Source: Bufo bufo (Eukaryota > Chordata > Amphibia > Anura > Bufonidae). Taken from it: a DNA stretch of 64,000 nucleotides. Both the position numbers and the translations under genes were made by a program. The notes below the pieces were generated by a model that ran no database searches, had not been told where the DNA came from, and worked only from the letters and a program-made list of their open reading frames with translations. The stretch lies in contig NC_053393.1 of NCBI RefSeq assembly GCF_905171765.1, forward strand, positions 68,727,371 through 68,791,370, in the 5' to 3' direction. Of this stretch, positions 53,480 to 64,000 are shown one piece after another; position 1 is the stretch's first letter; the number at the start of each line of letters is the position of its first letter.

Positions 53480-55275
53480 ATTTGGTTGAATATAAATGTG
53501 AGGCCTATTTTTTACGCGCTGTGTGACAGATATACGTTTAATCACAGAATTAGACTTGTATCTGCACGGTAGCGTGTGTGTTACGTTTTTCAGAATGACA
53601 CTATCAGCACCTTGAATCTAAGATATCCTTTTTGGGATAGATTTAAAGAGGGCCTGATATAGCAGAAACTACTAATTTTGAGAATGGCAAATTTGGGAAT
53701 AGTTTTTCAACCCAGAACAAAAACTGGGCTTTTACGGTCACTACAAATAATTTGACCAGCTAAAACAGTACAGATTTGGTTGAATATAAATGTGAGGCCT
53801 ATTTTTTACGCGCTGTGTGACAGATATACCTTTAATCACAGAATTAGACTTGTATCTGCACTGTAGCGTGTGTGTTAAGTTTTTCAGAATGACACTATCA
53901 GCACCTTGAATCTAAGATATCCTTTTTGGGATAGATTTAAAGTAGGCCTGATATAGCAGAAACTACTAATTTTGAGAATGGCAAATTTGGGAATAGTTTT
54001 TCAACCCAGAACAAAAACTGTGCTTTTACGGTCACTAAATATAACTTGACCAGCTAAAACTGTACTGATTTGGAGGAATAGAAATGTCAGGCCTATTTTT
54101 TACGCGCTGTGTGACAGATATACCTTTAATCACAGAATTAGACTTGTATCTGCACGGTAGCGTGTGTGTTAAGTTTTTCAGAATGACACTATCAGCACCT
54201 TCAATCTAAGATATCCTTTTTGGGAAAGATTTAAAGTAGGCCTGATATAGCAGAAACTACTAATTTTGAGAATGGCAAATTTGGGAATAGTTTTTCAACC
54301 CAGAACAAAAACTGGGCTTTTACGGTCACTACAAATAATTTGACCAGCTAAAACAGTACAGATTTGGTTGAATATAAATGTGAGGCCTATTTTTTACGCG
54401 CTGTGTGACAGATATACCTTTAATCACAGAATTAGACTTGTATCTGCACTGTAGCGTGTGTGTTAAGTTTTTCAGAATGACACTATCAGCACCTTGAATC
54501 TAAGATATCCTTTTTGGGATAGATTTAAAGTAGGCCTGATATAGCAGAAACTACTAATTTTGAGAATGGCAAATTTGGGAATAGTTTTTCAACCCAGAAC
54601 AAAAACTGTGCTTTTACGGTCACTAAATATAACTTGACCAGCTAAAACTGTACTGATTTGGAGGAATAGAAATGTCAGGCCTATTTTTTACGCGCTGTGT
54701 GACAGATATACCTTTAATCACAGAATTAGACTTGTATCTGCACGGTAGCGTGTGTGTTACGTTTTTCAGAATGACACTATCAGCACCTTCAATCTAAGAT
54801 ATCCTTTTTGGGAAAGATTTAAAGTAGGCCTGATATAGCAGAAACTACTAATTTTGAGAATGGCAAATTTGGGAATAGTTTTTCAACCCAGAACAAAAAC
54901 TGTGCTTTTACGGTCACTAAATATAACTTGACCAGCTAAAACAGTACTGATTTGGAGGAATAGAAATGTCAGGCCTATTTTTTACGCGCTGTGTGACAGA
55001 TATACCTTTAATCACAGAATTAGACTTGTATCTGCACGGTAGCGTGTGTGTTAAGTTTTTCAGAATGACACTATCAGCACCTTCAATCTAAGATATCCTT
55101 TTTGGGATAGATTTAAAGTAGGCCTGATATAGCAGAAACTACTAATTTTGAGAATGGCAAATTTGGGAATAGTTTTTCAACCCAGAACAAAAACTGTGCT
55201 TTTACGGTCACTAAATATAACTTGACCAGCTAAAACTGTACTGATTTGGAGGAATAGAAATGTCAGGCCTATTTT
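53480..55275. repeat. 294-bp tandem array with higher-order structure
   Basis: CCTATTTTTTACGCGCTG recurs at 53504, 53798, 54092, 54386, 54680 and 54974, and changed at 55268, always 294 bp apart. Two unit types can be told apart by TTTGGTTGAATATAAATGTG and TTTGGAGGAATAGAAATGTC. The pair of units 2-3 is repeated as units 4-5, so a 588-bp block was duplicated. Confidence 0.95.
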
Positions 55276-55288
55276 TTAGGCGCTGGGT

Positions 55289-55665
55289 GACAGGCTCAAA
55301 TTGCCCCTGATGTAGTATATGGCCAAAAAATAACCACACTATTGATGGTTAAATGCACTTGGGTGACACAGGCTCAGCCTGCACCTGATGTAGTATATGG
55401 CCAAAAAATAACCACACTATTGATGGTTAAATGCACTTGATGAAAGCTTGACCCTGATGTAGGATATAGCAAAAAATAACCACACTATTGATGGTTAAAT
55501 GCACTTGGGTGACACAGGCTCAGCCTGCACCTGATGTAGTATATGGCCAAAAAATAACCACACTATTGATGGTTAAATGCACTTGGGTGACACAGGCTCA
55601 GCCTGCACCTGATGTAGGATATAGCAAAAAATAACCACACTATTGATGGTTAAATGCACTTGGTG
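55289..55665. repeat. ~80-bp tandem repeat
   Basis: CTGATGTAGTATATGGCC or CTGATGTAGGATATAGC followed by AACCACACTATTGATGGTTA occurs five times with 60-85 bp spacing. It lies between the 294-bp array and the promoter of hAT F. Confidence 0.85.
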
Positions 55666-55914
55666 GTAGCTTGTGCTGGTGCACCACAAGCCACAAAATG
55701 GCCGCAGATCACCCCAGAAAAAAGTGATATAAAAACGCTCTGGGCAGCCTAAAAAAAGTGAGCAATTCAATATCAGCACTTCAATGATCCACAGCTGGAG
55801 ATCGATCACTGAATTAAGTCTTTTGGAGGAGTTAATCTGCCTAATCTCGCCCTAACGTCGCAGCAGCAACCTCTCCCTACGCTTGTATCAGCAGAGTGAC
55901 GTGCAGCGGTACGT

Positions 55915-55965
55915 GACCCAAGCTTATATAGAGGCTGGGTCACATGCTGCACTGGCCAATCACAG
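55915..55965 (-). promoter_or_regulatory. TATA and CCAAT promoter of hAT F
   Basis: On the minus strand TGATTGGCCAGTG (an inverted CCAAT box, about 55963-55953) precedes CTCTATATAAGC (TATA at 55925-55930). The spacing and the position just inside the element end suit a pol II promoter for the transposase. Confidence 0.55.
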
Positions 55966-56228
55966 CCATGCCAATAGTAGGCAAGGCTGTGATGGCCTCT
56001 TGGGGCAAGTAGTATGACGCTTGTTGATTGGCTGCTTTGCAGCCTTTCAAAAAGCGCCAAGAAAGCGCCGAACACCGAACCCGAACCCGGACTTTTACGA
56101 AAATGTTTGGGTTCGGGTCCGTGTCACGGACACCCCAAAATTCGGTACGAACCCGAACTATACAGTTCGGGTTCGCTCATCCCTAATTATGAAACAACAA
56201 ATATACAAAAAGTACATGAAAACAATGA

Positions 56229-56600
56229 CAACCTCCTGATGCTGCTGCCACCTCCAGACTCTGTCATTGTGCCACTCGGTGGCCTCCTCATACTGCCGCC
56301 ACCTCCAGACTCTGTCATTGTGCCACTCGGTGGCCTCCTCATACTGCTGCCAACTCCAGACTCTGTCATTGTGCCACTCGGTGGCCTCCTCATACTGCTG
56401 CCAACTCCAGACTCTGTCATTGTGCCACTCTGTGGCTTTCTCCTGATGCCGCCACCTCCAGACTCTGTCATTGTGCCACTCGGTGGCCTCCTCATACTGC
56501 CGCCACCTCCAGACTCTGTCATTGTGCCAAACGGTGGCCTCCTCATACTGCTGCCAACTCCAGACCCTGTCATTGGGCCACTCTGTGGTCTCCTCATGCT
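56229..56600 (+). repeat. 51-bp minisatellite
   Basis: Units of CTGCCGCCACCTCCAGACTC followed by TGTCATTGTGCCACTCGG and TGGCCTCCTCATA occur about seven times. As 51 is a multiple of three, the plus strand is open and would encode a 17-residue repeat (LPPPPDSVIVPLGGLLI) in a 257-codon ORF starting at 56014. I do not count it as a gene. Confidence 0.88.
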
Positions 56601-57380
56601 GTCCCCACCCTCCCTACTTTATAACTGGTCCACTATTTTGGCTTTCGGCCTGGCTGACATCATCATTTATTTGACCTTTCTTCTGATCTGTCAGAAGGAA
56701 GGAAAAATGAGAGGCACAACGGATCCTGTCTGTGTAGCAGCTGTAAGACCTGTATGGTCCCATCAGAATTGGCTTATGATTTGGTAGCCAAAAGCAGGAG
56801 TGGGTACAAAACACAGAAGACATGCAAATTTTCCATTCACATCTCTGCTTTTGATCCACTCCTGTTTTTTTTGGCATTAGCAATACTGATGGATTATTGA
56901 GCAAATGTTGACCGAGTGAAGGCGTATGCTCCACAGACAGGATCCGTTTTTTGTGAGTTATTGTTCTGACGGATCAGAGGAAGGGCAAATTAATCAGTGA
57001 CGTCAACACAAACTTACTGCTCACACCCTCTCCACTCTGTCAGGGGGGCTCTACTTGTATATGCGTTTAATAGAACAGGTTCTGTTGACATTGATGTGGA
57101 ATCAGCTGGCGACGGTGTAAAAGGAGTGCGCTTCTTCTTGGCGCTAACATCGACCTGTAAGGCTGAGTTCATACTTGAGTTATTTGGGCAGTTTTGGCCC
57201 CATGACTGCCCAAATAAGTGAACTGTGCAGTAATTCTTAGAGCGATGCCTGTCATCTGCATGTCATACGGACTCACAGTATTATTTCACTTCCAAAGCAG
57301 ACTCCCTATGCGTGTTACTGCAAGGCACAGTGTTCTACACCACTATAAAGGCTCTCAGAAGCCAGAAAATAGTGTTGTTT
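56601..57380. other. No recognised gene; MITE-like debris
   Basis: The stretch 56620-57000 contains loosely inverted TTCTGATCTGTCAGAAGG and CTGACGGATCAGAGGAAGG motifs that resemble a decayed MITE. The remainder to 57380 shows nothing I can name. Confidence 0.3.
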
Positions 57381-57389
57381 TTTTTACAT

Positions 57390-57485
57390 AATTCGCAGCG
57401 AACATATTCGGATCGAATCAAATTTTTCACGAAAAATTCGGCGAACCAGCGAATCAAATTTTTTAAAAATACGCTCATCTCTAGT
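57390..57485. mobile_element. Fragment of an ATTCG-rich hAT-type end
   Basis: ATTCGGCGAACCAGCGAATC and ACGCTCATCTCTAGTA match the ends of a common frog repeat with GAGATGAGCG termini, related in style to the hAT ends at 20577 and 56190. Confidence 0.4.
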
Positions 57486-57831
57486 AGTAGTACTCACAGT
57501 GGCAATCTCCACTCTGGCGCTATCCAGGGCTGTACAGTGACTGGAAAGGGCACCCTTTCTTTCCTTGGGGCACACCCTGGTATTTGGGTTCCTGACTGGT
57601 GCTATTTGGGGTGCACTTGATAATAAACAGTTTGGCTGGGTAAAAGGCAGTCGTGGAGATGTAACTGGCTGGCTGAGTTATGACAAAGTCCATAACCAGG
57701 ATGCAGTTTGCAATATGCATTTCTTTACTGACTTGAAGATGGGAGTAGTAGGTTTTTGGTACAGAAATCTGCATGGACATTTGTGCGGAATTTATGCAAG
57801 ACAGTCCACTGCTGTGTGCAGGTAACCTTAA

Positions 57832-58305
57832 AGGCTATGTACACCTTCGGGAGCATTTTTTTAAGGTTGCATTTTACTCATTTTGAGCTAAAAATAATTT
57901 TTTCTATTGCGATATATTAAAAATATTCAGCTGTTCTGTCACAAAGGGTAAGCTGTTTGTCTAGCTGTGTGAATCCTACTTTAACTTTGTGCCAGTCATC
58001 TAATAAACATTATCTCTAAATTACTAAAAGTTCGTAAACAATTATTTAAGCCACATTTTTATCAGTAAGATAAGAATTGAGGTATAGTGAGTGTTTATAA
58101 GGTCAGAGATCAGCGATAAGGAGCCGTCAGCTCTATATCTGACAGGACAGAGAGTTAATTCAGATCCTGCTACTAGAGAATGTCAGCTCTGTACAGAGAA
58201 AAGGGCGCCAGATTTTCAATAAAGAGCAACTGAAAAAAATTATTTTAGCTCAAAATAAGTACAATGCAATGATAAAAAAATGTACCCCAAAGGTGCACAT
58301 AGCAT
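57832..58305. mobile_element. T2/Kolobok-like MITE
   Basis: The ends AGGCTATGTACACCTTCGGG and CCAAAGGTGCACATAGCA are imperfect inverted copies and TTAA flanks both sides (57828-57831 and 58306-58309). The arms extend inward to GAGCTAAAATAATTTTT-type blocks. Confidence 0.8.
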
Positions 58306-58449
58306 TTAAGGTGCCTTCTCATGTGGCAGATTTTGCTGCAGAAATTTCGGCAACTGAAAATTTGTTCCATTCATCTGGAATCCATTTGCTGGCTGCCAAA
58401 TCAACCCCATTCAGATGAACAAAACTGATTTTTACTTGCATAAATTTCT

Positions 58450-58605
58450 GCACTGATTAGACAGTCTCACAATTAGTAACACCCAACTGTTAATTTATTA
58501 AAGAAATTTCTAGGAAGAATAACAGGGGAACAACACAACACAGAGGCCTAAAGATGCTCCAAAATTTCTATTTCATGAACAATACAATTCTTTACTGAAA
58601 TAGTC
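58450..58605. mobile_element. Diverged fragment of the MITE at 7800-8140
   Basis: TAACACCCAACTGTTAATTT and GAATAACAGGGGAACAACAC match, with many changes, the right half of the MITE at 7800-8140. No ends remain. Confidence 0.4.
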
Positions 58606-59370
58606 AAGTATGCAGAGCTGGCGAGGTTTACCACCATTTTTGAGGGCCTTGGGTCTCATGAAGTCCTCACCTTGTTGGATTACATACAAAAATGTTTTTA
58701 CAATAAAAAGCCCTCTGGAGGATTTCATGTATTTTATTATGAAGTATGACCCATCAGCACCCCCCGTTGATTGGGACTTGAGATTAATGTCACTGTCTGT
58801 CGAGCTTCGAGCGCTATATAATTATTTTCTGCATTATCAGAGCTGGTTTACAGAAGTGGAGATTTAGCAATTGGCTTTCAGGCCGTATTCATGTTTGCTA
58901 TGCTAACTGCTAGCTGGTTAAGTGGTAATTAGTATTCAAGGGGCATCTGTAGACCAATGACATTGTCATGCTAGATTATGTTGCTGCAAGGACATTACAG
59001 ATCTTGGGATAGGAGCACTGCAAGGCTTTCGTTTATTTGGGCTGCAAATTTCTTCTTTCCATATGAATTGCAATTTCATAGCAATGCACAGTGTTTGGCG
59101 GCGTTTGAACACAGCTGGTGAGTCTTGAGGCGGATACATCAGTTTTGGTCCTGATGTTAGAGAATTATAGACCCGCACACTATTACAAGAGAAAAATACT
59201 GTTATTTCTAGCTTCTGAATGATGTTTTTTTTTTTTTGTATTAGTTAGTATTTAGTTTGTTTAGGGTGGCAAACCGGGCAGTTGCCCAGAGCCCTGATTT
59301 CTTACGGGGCAACCTGAAAATTGAGTGGAAAAACACATCTTTCAATGACCAAAAACTTAAGGGATTTTAC
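58606..59370. other. No recognised gene or repeat
   Basis: The longest ORF here has 85 codons and no motif. Nothing else is visible except a T-run near 59225. Confidence 0.35.
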
Positions 59371-59375
59371 CATGA

Positions 59376-59656
59376 GGCCTCATGCACACGACCGTAGCTC
59401 TGGTCCACATCCGAGCCGCAGTTTTTTGTGGCTCGGGTGCGGACCCATTCACTCTAATGGGGCCGCAAAAGATGCGGACAGCACTCCGTGTGCTGTCCGC
59501 ATTCATTGCTCTGTTCCGTGGCCCCTCAAAAAAAATATAACATGTCCTATTCTTGTCCGTTTTGCGGACAAGAATAGGCATTTCTACAATGGGCCGCCCG
59601 GTCTGTTCCGCAAATTTGCGGACCGCAAAAAACGCAACGGTCGTGTGTATGTAGCC
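59376..59656. mobile_element. PIF/Harbinger-like MITE, family b
   Basis: The left end GGCCTCATGCACACGACCG and the right end CGGTCGTGTGTATGTAGCC are inverted copies. TTA follows on the right (59657-59659); the left flank is TGA, probably mutated. The interior has GCGGACAGCACTCCGTGTGC. Confidence 0.72.
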
Positions 59657-60009
59657 TTAGGCTGTGTTCACACGTACACACTGTCAGTCTTTCATGGCCA
59701 TTTTGCATATGTGTGTGCATCCATTTTCTGGCCAATCTTTCTGTTTTTTAAGGCCATTTTGTATCCGTTTCTAACAGCCGTTAAAACCAGCCATCAAAAA
59801 GAGGTGTAGTTCATTAGATTTTTTTTTTAATCCAACCCCCATAGTGCCCCAGTATGCTGTATATATAAGTAGCCCCCCCATAGTGCCCCTGTATATATAA
59901 TGGCCCCCACTCAGTAGTGTCAACAGATCATTTAAAAAAAATTTCACCTCATCCACTTACACGTAAACCCTGAAATGCCCTTTTTTTTTTTAAATGTACC
60001 CATTTTTAA

Positions 60010-60464
60010 TAGCCCTTGGACAGGTGCCCCTACCACACACCCATACAGTTATTCTTGTTTTTTCAGGGTAATAACAGGTAAGGTGAGGCAGTTTAGTTGT
60101 GCCCGCTAGTAGGTAAATTACCATGCTTTCCTCCTGCATCCATCGGAGGGCGCCGCGCTGTACAGCACAAGGGTCTCAGCCTTCGGACTGGGTGTATGTA
60201 AATTTATTGTATGTTCCCAGTATTTGTGATTGTGTTCATTACCACGTTTAAAGGGAAACTGTCACCTGGATTTGGGGTATAGAGCTGAGGACATGGGTTG
60301 CTAGATGGCTGCTAGCACATCCACAATACCCAGTCCCCATAGCTCTGTGTGCTTTTATTGTGTCTCACCCTTTGGGCTGGGTGTATGTAAACTTATTTTA
60401 TGTTCTCAGCATTTGTGGTTGTGTTTATTATCACGTGTTAGTAAAATTCTGTTTTTGCAAAAGC
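60010..60464 (+). repeat. Decayed 5' LTR of Gypsy copy 3, with a MITE inside
   Basis: Segments such as CACACACCCATACAGTTATT and TGGGTGTATGTAAATTTATT reappear in the 3' LTR near 63600-63700. The unit around GGGTGTATGTAAA occurs twice (60187 and 60378). Between these copies lies part of a TTAA MITE (60252-60360, AGGGAAACTGTCACCTGGAT). Confidence 0.6.
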
Positions 60465-60480
60465 TGGTGTCAGAGTTGCT
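60465..60480 (+). promoter_or_regulatory. Primer-binding site of Gypsy copy 3
   Basis: TGGTGTCAGAGTTGC lies right after the LTR end and resembles the tRNA-Leu-type site (TGGTGTCAG...) used by many Ty3/Gypsy elements. Confidence 0.5.
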
Positions 60481-60619
60481 TTCCTCCTTCGTGACTTCGC
60501 TGTATCCTGGGGAGCCTACCCCGGTACACGGCTTACACTTCCGCCATCGAACACGAAATCCCCACCAGCGATGCTGCACTGATCAGGAAACGTTACTAGC
60601 AAATCCCACCTAAAATGTA

Positions 60620-62894
60620 CCAGGAGGTGAAGGATATGGTGGCCAGCATGTTGTAAAACCGGGTGATCCAGTAGAGTCAAAGTCCTTGGGCTGTTCCAGT
60701 AGTCTTGGTGCGGAAGAAAGATGGGAGTCTCCGGTTCTGCATGAATTATCGGAAGCTGAATGCCCCGACCGTCCGGGATCCCTACACTCTTCCGCAGATT
60801 GAGGAGTCGTTGTCCGCCCTGAGTCATGCGAAGTTCTTCTCGACTCTTGACCTGGCCAGTGGGTTTTAGCAGGTACCAGTGGCCAAGAAAGACAAAGCGA
60901 AGACAGCCTTCATCCTACCTATGGGACTCTATGAGTTCAACAGGATGCCGTTTGTGTCCCGGGAACATTCCAGCGGTTGATGGAGCACTGTCTGGGGGAA
61001 CTCAACTTTGAGCCGGTATCAATATACCTGGACGACATAGTAGTGTTTGAGGCCACCTTTGAGGATCACCTCCAGAAGCTGCGACAGGTCCTAAGACGGC
61101 TGTGAGACCATGGGCTCAAGATCAAGCCCAAGAAGTGCAAACTGTTTAGATAGCAGATAGAGTATTTGGGACATTTGGTCACCCAGGATGGGGGAAAGAC
61201 AGCCCCCAGCAAGGTGGAGGCCGACCAGGCAGTGGCCCCAGCCGCGTACACTATGAGAGGATGAGAGGTGTGGGCATTCGTGGGACTGGCCGGCTACTAC
61301 AGGAGGTTTATACCCAAATTTTCTCATTTGGTGGGCCTGTTAAATGAGTTATCAAGGAGCACTGTGGGGGGGCAAAATATCATCCCGTCGAGTGGGGAAC
61401 CTGGCAACAAAAGGCCTTTGAAGCAGTGAAGGAGCGCTGACCAGTGCCCTGATTCTGGCTTATGCGTGGTTCCTACTGTACACTGATGGAAGTCTACATG
61501 GTCTGGGGGCCGTGTTTTTCCAAGTCCAGGATGGACGTGAGAGAGTCATTGCCTATGGCAGCCGGTCTTTGAGGGAGTCAGAGCGCAACCCTGACATCTA
61601 TAGCTCCTTTAATTTGGAACTACTGGCACTGGTGTGGGCCATGACTGAAAGGTTCGCGGAGTACCTGACAGGTGCAGAGGTGACCATGATGACGGACAAA
61701 AACCTGTTAGCACATCTGGAGAATGCCAAGTTCGGTGTGCTTGAGCAGAGGTGGTTGGCTGGCCTTTCTAAGTACCAATACCGCATCAAGTTCCGGTCAG
61801 GTAGGGAGAACGGCAACACTGATGCACTCTCCCGAGTCTCTGTAGGGTTGTCGACTCAGAGTGCCGATGAGGAGCTAGAGAACACTGAAACTACTGACCT
61901 TGGTCAATTACCCATATTCCAGGAAGTGGCACATTCAAGTGGGGTGGTGTCTGGGATGCCCATGGTGCTGAGAAAGACGTTGGCTGATTGGGAGAGAGTC
62001 CAGAATGGCTGCCCGGACCTGTGGAAAGTGAAAGAATGGGTCTTAACCAAGATCTGACCTCGGCCAGAAGAGGGGGCACGTCTGACTCCAGAGGGCCAAA
62101 TGTTGTTGAGGCAGTGGGATAAGCTGACTGTTATCCAGGGCCTCCTGTGTCGGAACATATACTTAAAGTCAGAGCTGCAGTACCGGCAACAGATTATCAT
62201 CACATGTCATTGGAACCGGAGGCCGCCTGGGAAGGCCATGAGAGGGGTGCCCATTTGGGAGCGACAAAACGTTCAAGTGGCTCCAACTGCTGGTATACTG
62301 TCCAGATCTGGCAGAAATGGTGGCCGAGGCATGTCTTAAGTGTCGACCCTGCGGGCTAAGTAAGAGAACTGAACAGCGGTCTCCTGTCCAGGCCATCTGA
62401 ACCTCAGTGCCCCTAGAGCTTCTTATGATCGATTATGTACAGATTGGGTACTCTACCTCGGGACACTCGTACTGTCTAGTCATGACAGATGATTTCACAA
62501 AGTATGTGGTGGCTGTACCCACCAGAGACCAGGAGGAGATGCCTCCTCCTGCTCAGAGTACAGAGTCAATCCCCTTAGAGGAGGAGAAGGAGGAATGGTG
62601 GATTGTCCCTGCCCGGTACCCAAAGACTCCAGCTGTGGCACATTTGCCACCTAGGGAAAGTGTTGAGCAGTCGACAGCTCCTCACCATTAGATGTGCCTG
62701 ACGTCCCCAGTGCTTCTGAGCCTATCACTCTGCGAAGGTCAACCAGGCCCAATGCTGGTGTGCCCCCACAGCGCTATGCCCAGGATGAGTTTGTATGGGA
62801 AGGGTTGCCGAGGATGACAACTCCTAGTGGGGTGGCATGTGAGATGGGGAATCAGCTCTCCATGTCTGAACACTGTTTGTGTAGATTAAATTAA
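60620..62894 (+). pseudogene. pol: Decayed Ty3/Gypsy pol, copy 3
   Basis: Reading across several frames: RT start VRKKDGSLRFCMNYRKLN, then VRDPYTLPQIEE, STLDLASG, MGLYEFNRMPF, IYLDDIVVF and YLGHLVTQDGGKT; RNase H LLYTDGSLHGLGAVFFQ, FNLELLALVWAM, MMTDKNLLAHLE and ENGNTDALSR (the longest intact piece, 61512-62057, 181 codons). A fragment of the integrase core, LELLMIDY, follows at 62407, then a large deletion to the C-terminal end RRSTRPNAGVPPQRYAQDEF. Gag is missing altogether: pol follows the leader after only about 150 bp. Stops and frameshifts are frequent, so it is old. Confidence 0.87.
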
Positions 62895-63708
62895 ATATCA
62901 GGACTGACATTCTGCTGTTTGGCCACAAGATGCTGCTGTTTCCTAAACACAGCTAACAGGCTGCATATATTTCCATATTCATGAGAGGTGGAGTTACGCA
63001 GAGCCTGGAGAGGAAGAGAAAGAAAGCAGCTATCTTAGAGGGAGCGAGGGAGCTGAGACTGAGGAACTGTGTCAGCAGAGGATCCGACGGCATCCAGGTG
63101 TGGGAGCATCCCTCAGTGACCAGAGCGGCAGCTAAGTGAAGCTGATCACGTCCAAGACCCTGATCCTAACCAGAGGAACGCTGAGGAGAGCTGAGGAGCA
63201 AAGCTACATACACTGCGGGACCACATGCTTGTTGGAAAGGCATTTTTTCTGTTTAGAGTCACCAGCGGAGGCAGAACAGACCCGGGTCGGTAAGATCGTG
63301 CACGCACCTCATTACAGTGTTGGCACCTAATGACTGAGACCAGGCCTGTAGTTAGTTAGATAGGGTCTCTGTTTGTGTCAGGCCGCAAGTGTTGCTATTG
63401 TTCATTGCAAGGACTCCATAATTTAAATGGACATTTCACACTGGAGAACTCATAAACTTCGCACAAACTCAAGCCAGGCTGACGTTTTGCTCAGAAGGAA
63501 TACTCAGGCACATGCTACAACACCAGTTATGGGAGGGGAATACTGTAGAGTTTTGTAAGATTGTAAGCTGTTGTGCTGCATCGCAGGCTAGCCCCTACCA
63601 CACACCCATACAGTTATTCTTGTTTTTACAGCACAAGGGTTTCAGCCTTTGGGCTGGGTGTATGTAAATTTATTGTATGTTCCCAGCATTTGTGGTTGTG
63701 TTCATTAG
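62895..63708 (+). repeat. 3' LTR of Gypsy copy 3 (end truncated)
   Basis: It starts shortly after the last pol codons and ends with CAGCATTTGTGGTTGTGTTC, which matches the decayed 5' LTR. The terminal ~45 bp present in the 5' copy (to TTTTTGCAAAAG) are missing. Confidence 0.6.
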
Positions 63709-64000
63709 TGTTGAATAGCTAATAGCTAATAGTGTTGAATAGCTAATTTTAATCGCGAATATTGGCACTTTGAGAATTTGTAAATATTTAGGATATAGCG
63801 CTATATATTCGTAAAATCAAATATTAGTTTTTTTTTTGTTTTTTTTTAACACAGTACACATCAGGTGATCATCCCTCTCTTCTTCTAGCTTGTGGACCAA
63901 TGAGAAGGCTTTGTCACAGCTTAGCAACATCCTTAGCAACCAATAGAAAAGTTGCCTACCCCTTACTATTGCTAAAAATTCGCAAGCGCAAATATATTGG
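63709..64000. other. No gene; ATTCG-type repeat fragment
   Basis: Short direct repeats of GTTGAATAGCTAATAGC are followed by AATCGCGAATATTGG and ATAGCGCTATATATTCG, strings typical of abundant AT-rich frog repeats. The window ends inside it. Confidence 0.4.

Larger units (their letters stand above)
52500..56190 (-). mobile_element. hAT copy F, 5' part only
   Basis: The outer end reads GTTCGCTCATCCCTAAT on the plus strand, the inverted counterpart of the copy-C end at 20577. Inside follow a TATA promoter, an ~80-bp and a 294-bp tandem array, and the N-terminal coding part. The rest of the transposase is replaced by the Penelope-like element. Confidence 0.7.

Overview
The window looks like a stretch of anuran amphibian (frog or toad) nuclear DNA. 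The evidence is the repeat content: TTAA-flanked T2/Kolobok-type MITEs, TWA-flanked PIF/Harbinger-like MITEs, a Penelope-like element, an L1/Tx1-type LINE tail, chromodomain Ty3/Gypsy elements, several BED-finger hAT transposons and a Tc1 remnant. The exact taxon is inference. I recognise no exon of a single-copy host gene; almost every recognisable coding segment belongs to a mobile element.

Layout. 1-9.2 kb is a mosaic of MITEs, including a chain of PIF/Harbinger-like MITEs (1.48-4.56 kb) in which neighbours share single TTA target sites; the third link carries a dead Tc1 element. 9.24-14.02 kb is a Harbinger-like MITE split by a very young LTR element (9245-13696, minus strand). That element has two 897-bp LTRs that look identical, a 4-bp target duplication CATT, a TATA box in the LTR, and one intact ORF containing a Y-box-type cold-shock domain plus a PPAY motif. 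It has no pol. This is the most unusual object in the window.

14.4-24.8 kb holds two related long repeats with 3' modules in common and G-rich minisatellites inside (14.39-18.0 and 22.1-24.8 kb). The first is interrupted by a hAT MITE with an exact 8-bp target duplication and a 26-bp minisatellite. Between the two lie an L1/Tx1 ORF2 tail, a hAT 3' end and two degenerate pieces resembling 18S rRNA. The second contains a foldback with tRNA-like ends.

25-56.2 kb is dominated by hAT transposons: copy D (minus, 25.0-29.3 kb), copy E (plus, 30.8-45.7 kb) and copy F (minus, 52.5-56.2 kb), each with different tandem arrays between its ORF and its 5' end. Copy E is split by an outer chromodomain Gypsy (32122-43574, target duplication CCCAG). 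The start of that element's gag is split by a younger, nearly intact Gypsy (37395-42989, target duplication CTAGC), and its pol is split by a Harbinger-like MITE (target duplication TAA). A Penelope-like element (45.74-52.5 kb, minus) lies between hAT E and hAT F, is broken by a 4.8-kb insert with a ~350-bp tandem array, and fuses in frame to the hAT F N-terminus.

56.2-64 kb contains a 51-bp minisatellite, more MITEs and a decayed plus-strand Gypsy (about 60.0-63.7 kb) that has lost gag. All statements come from reading the sequence by eye; no alignment or database search was run.
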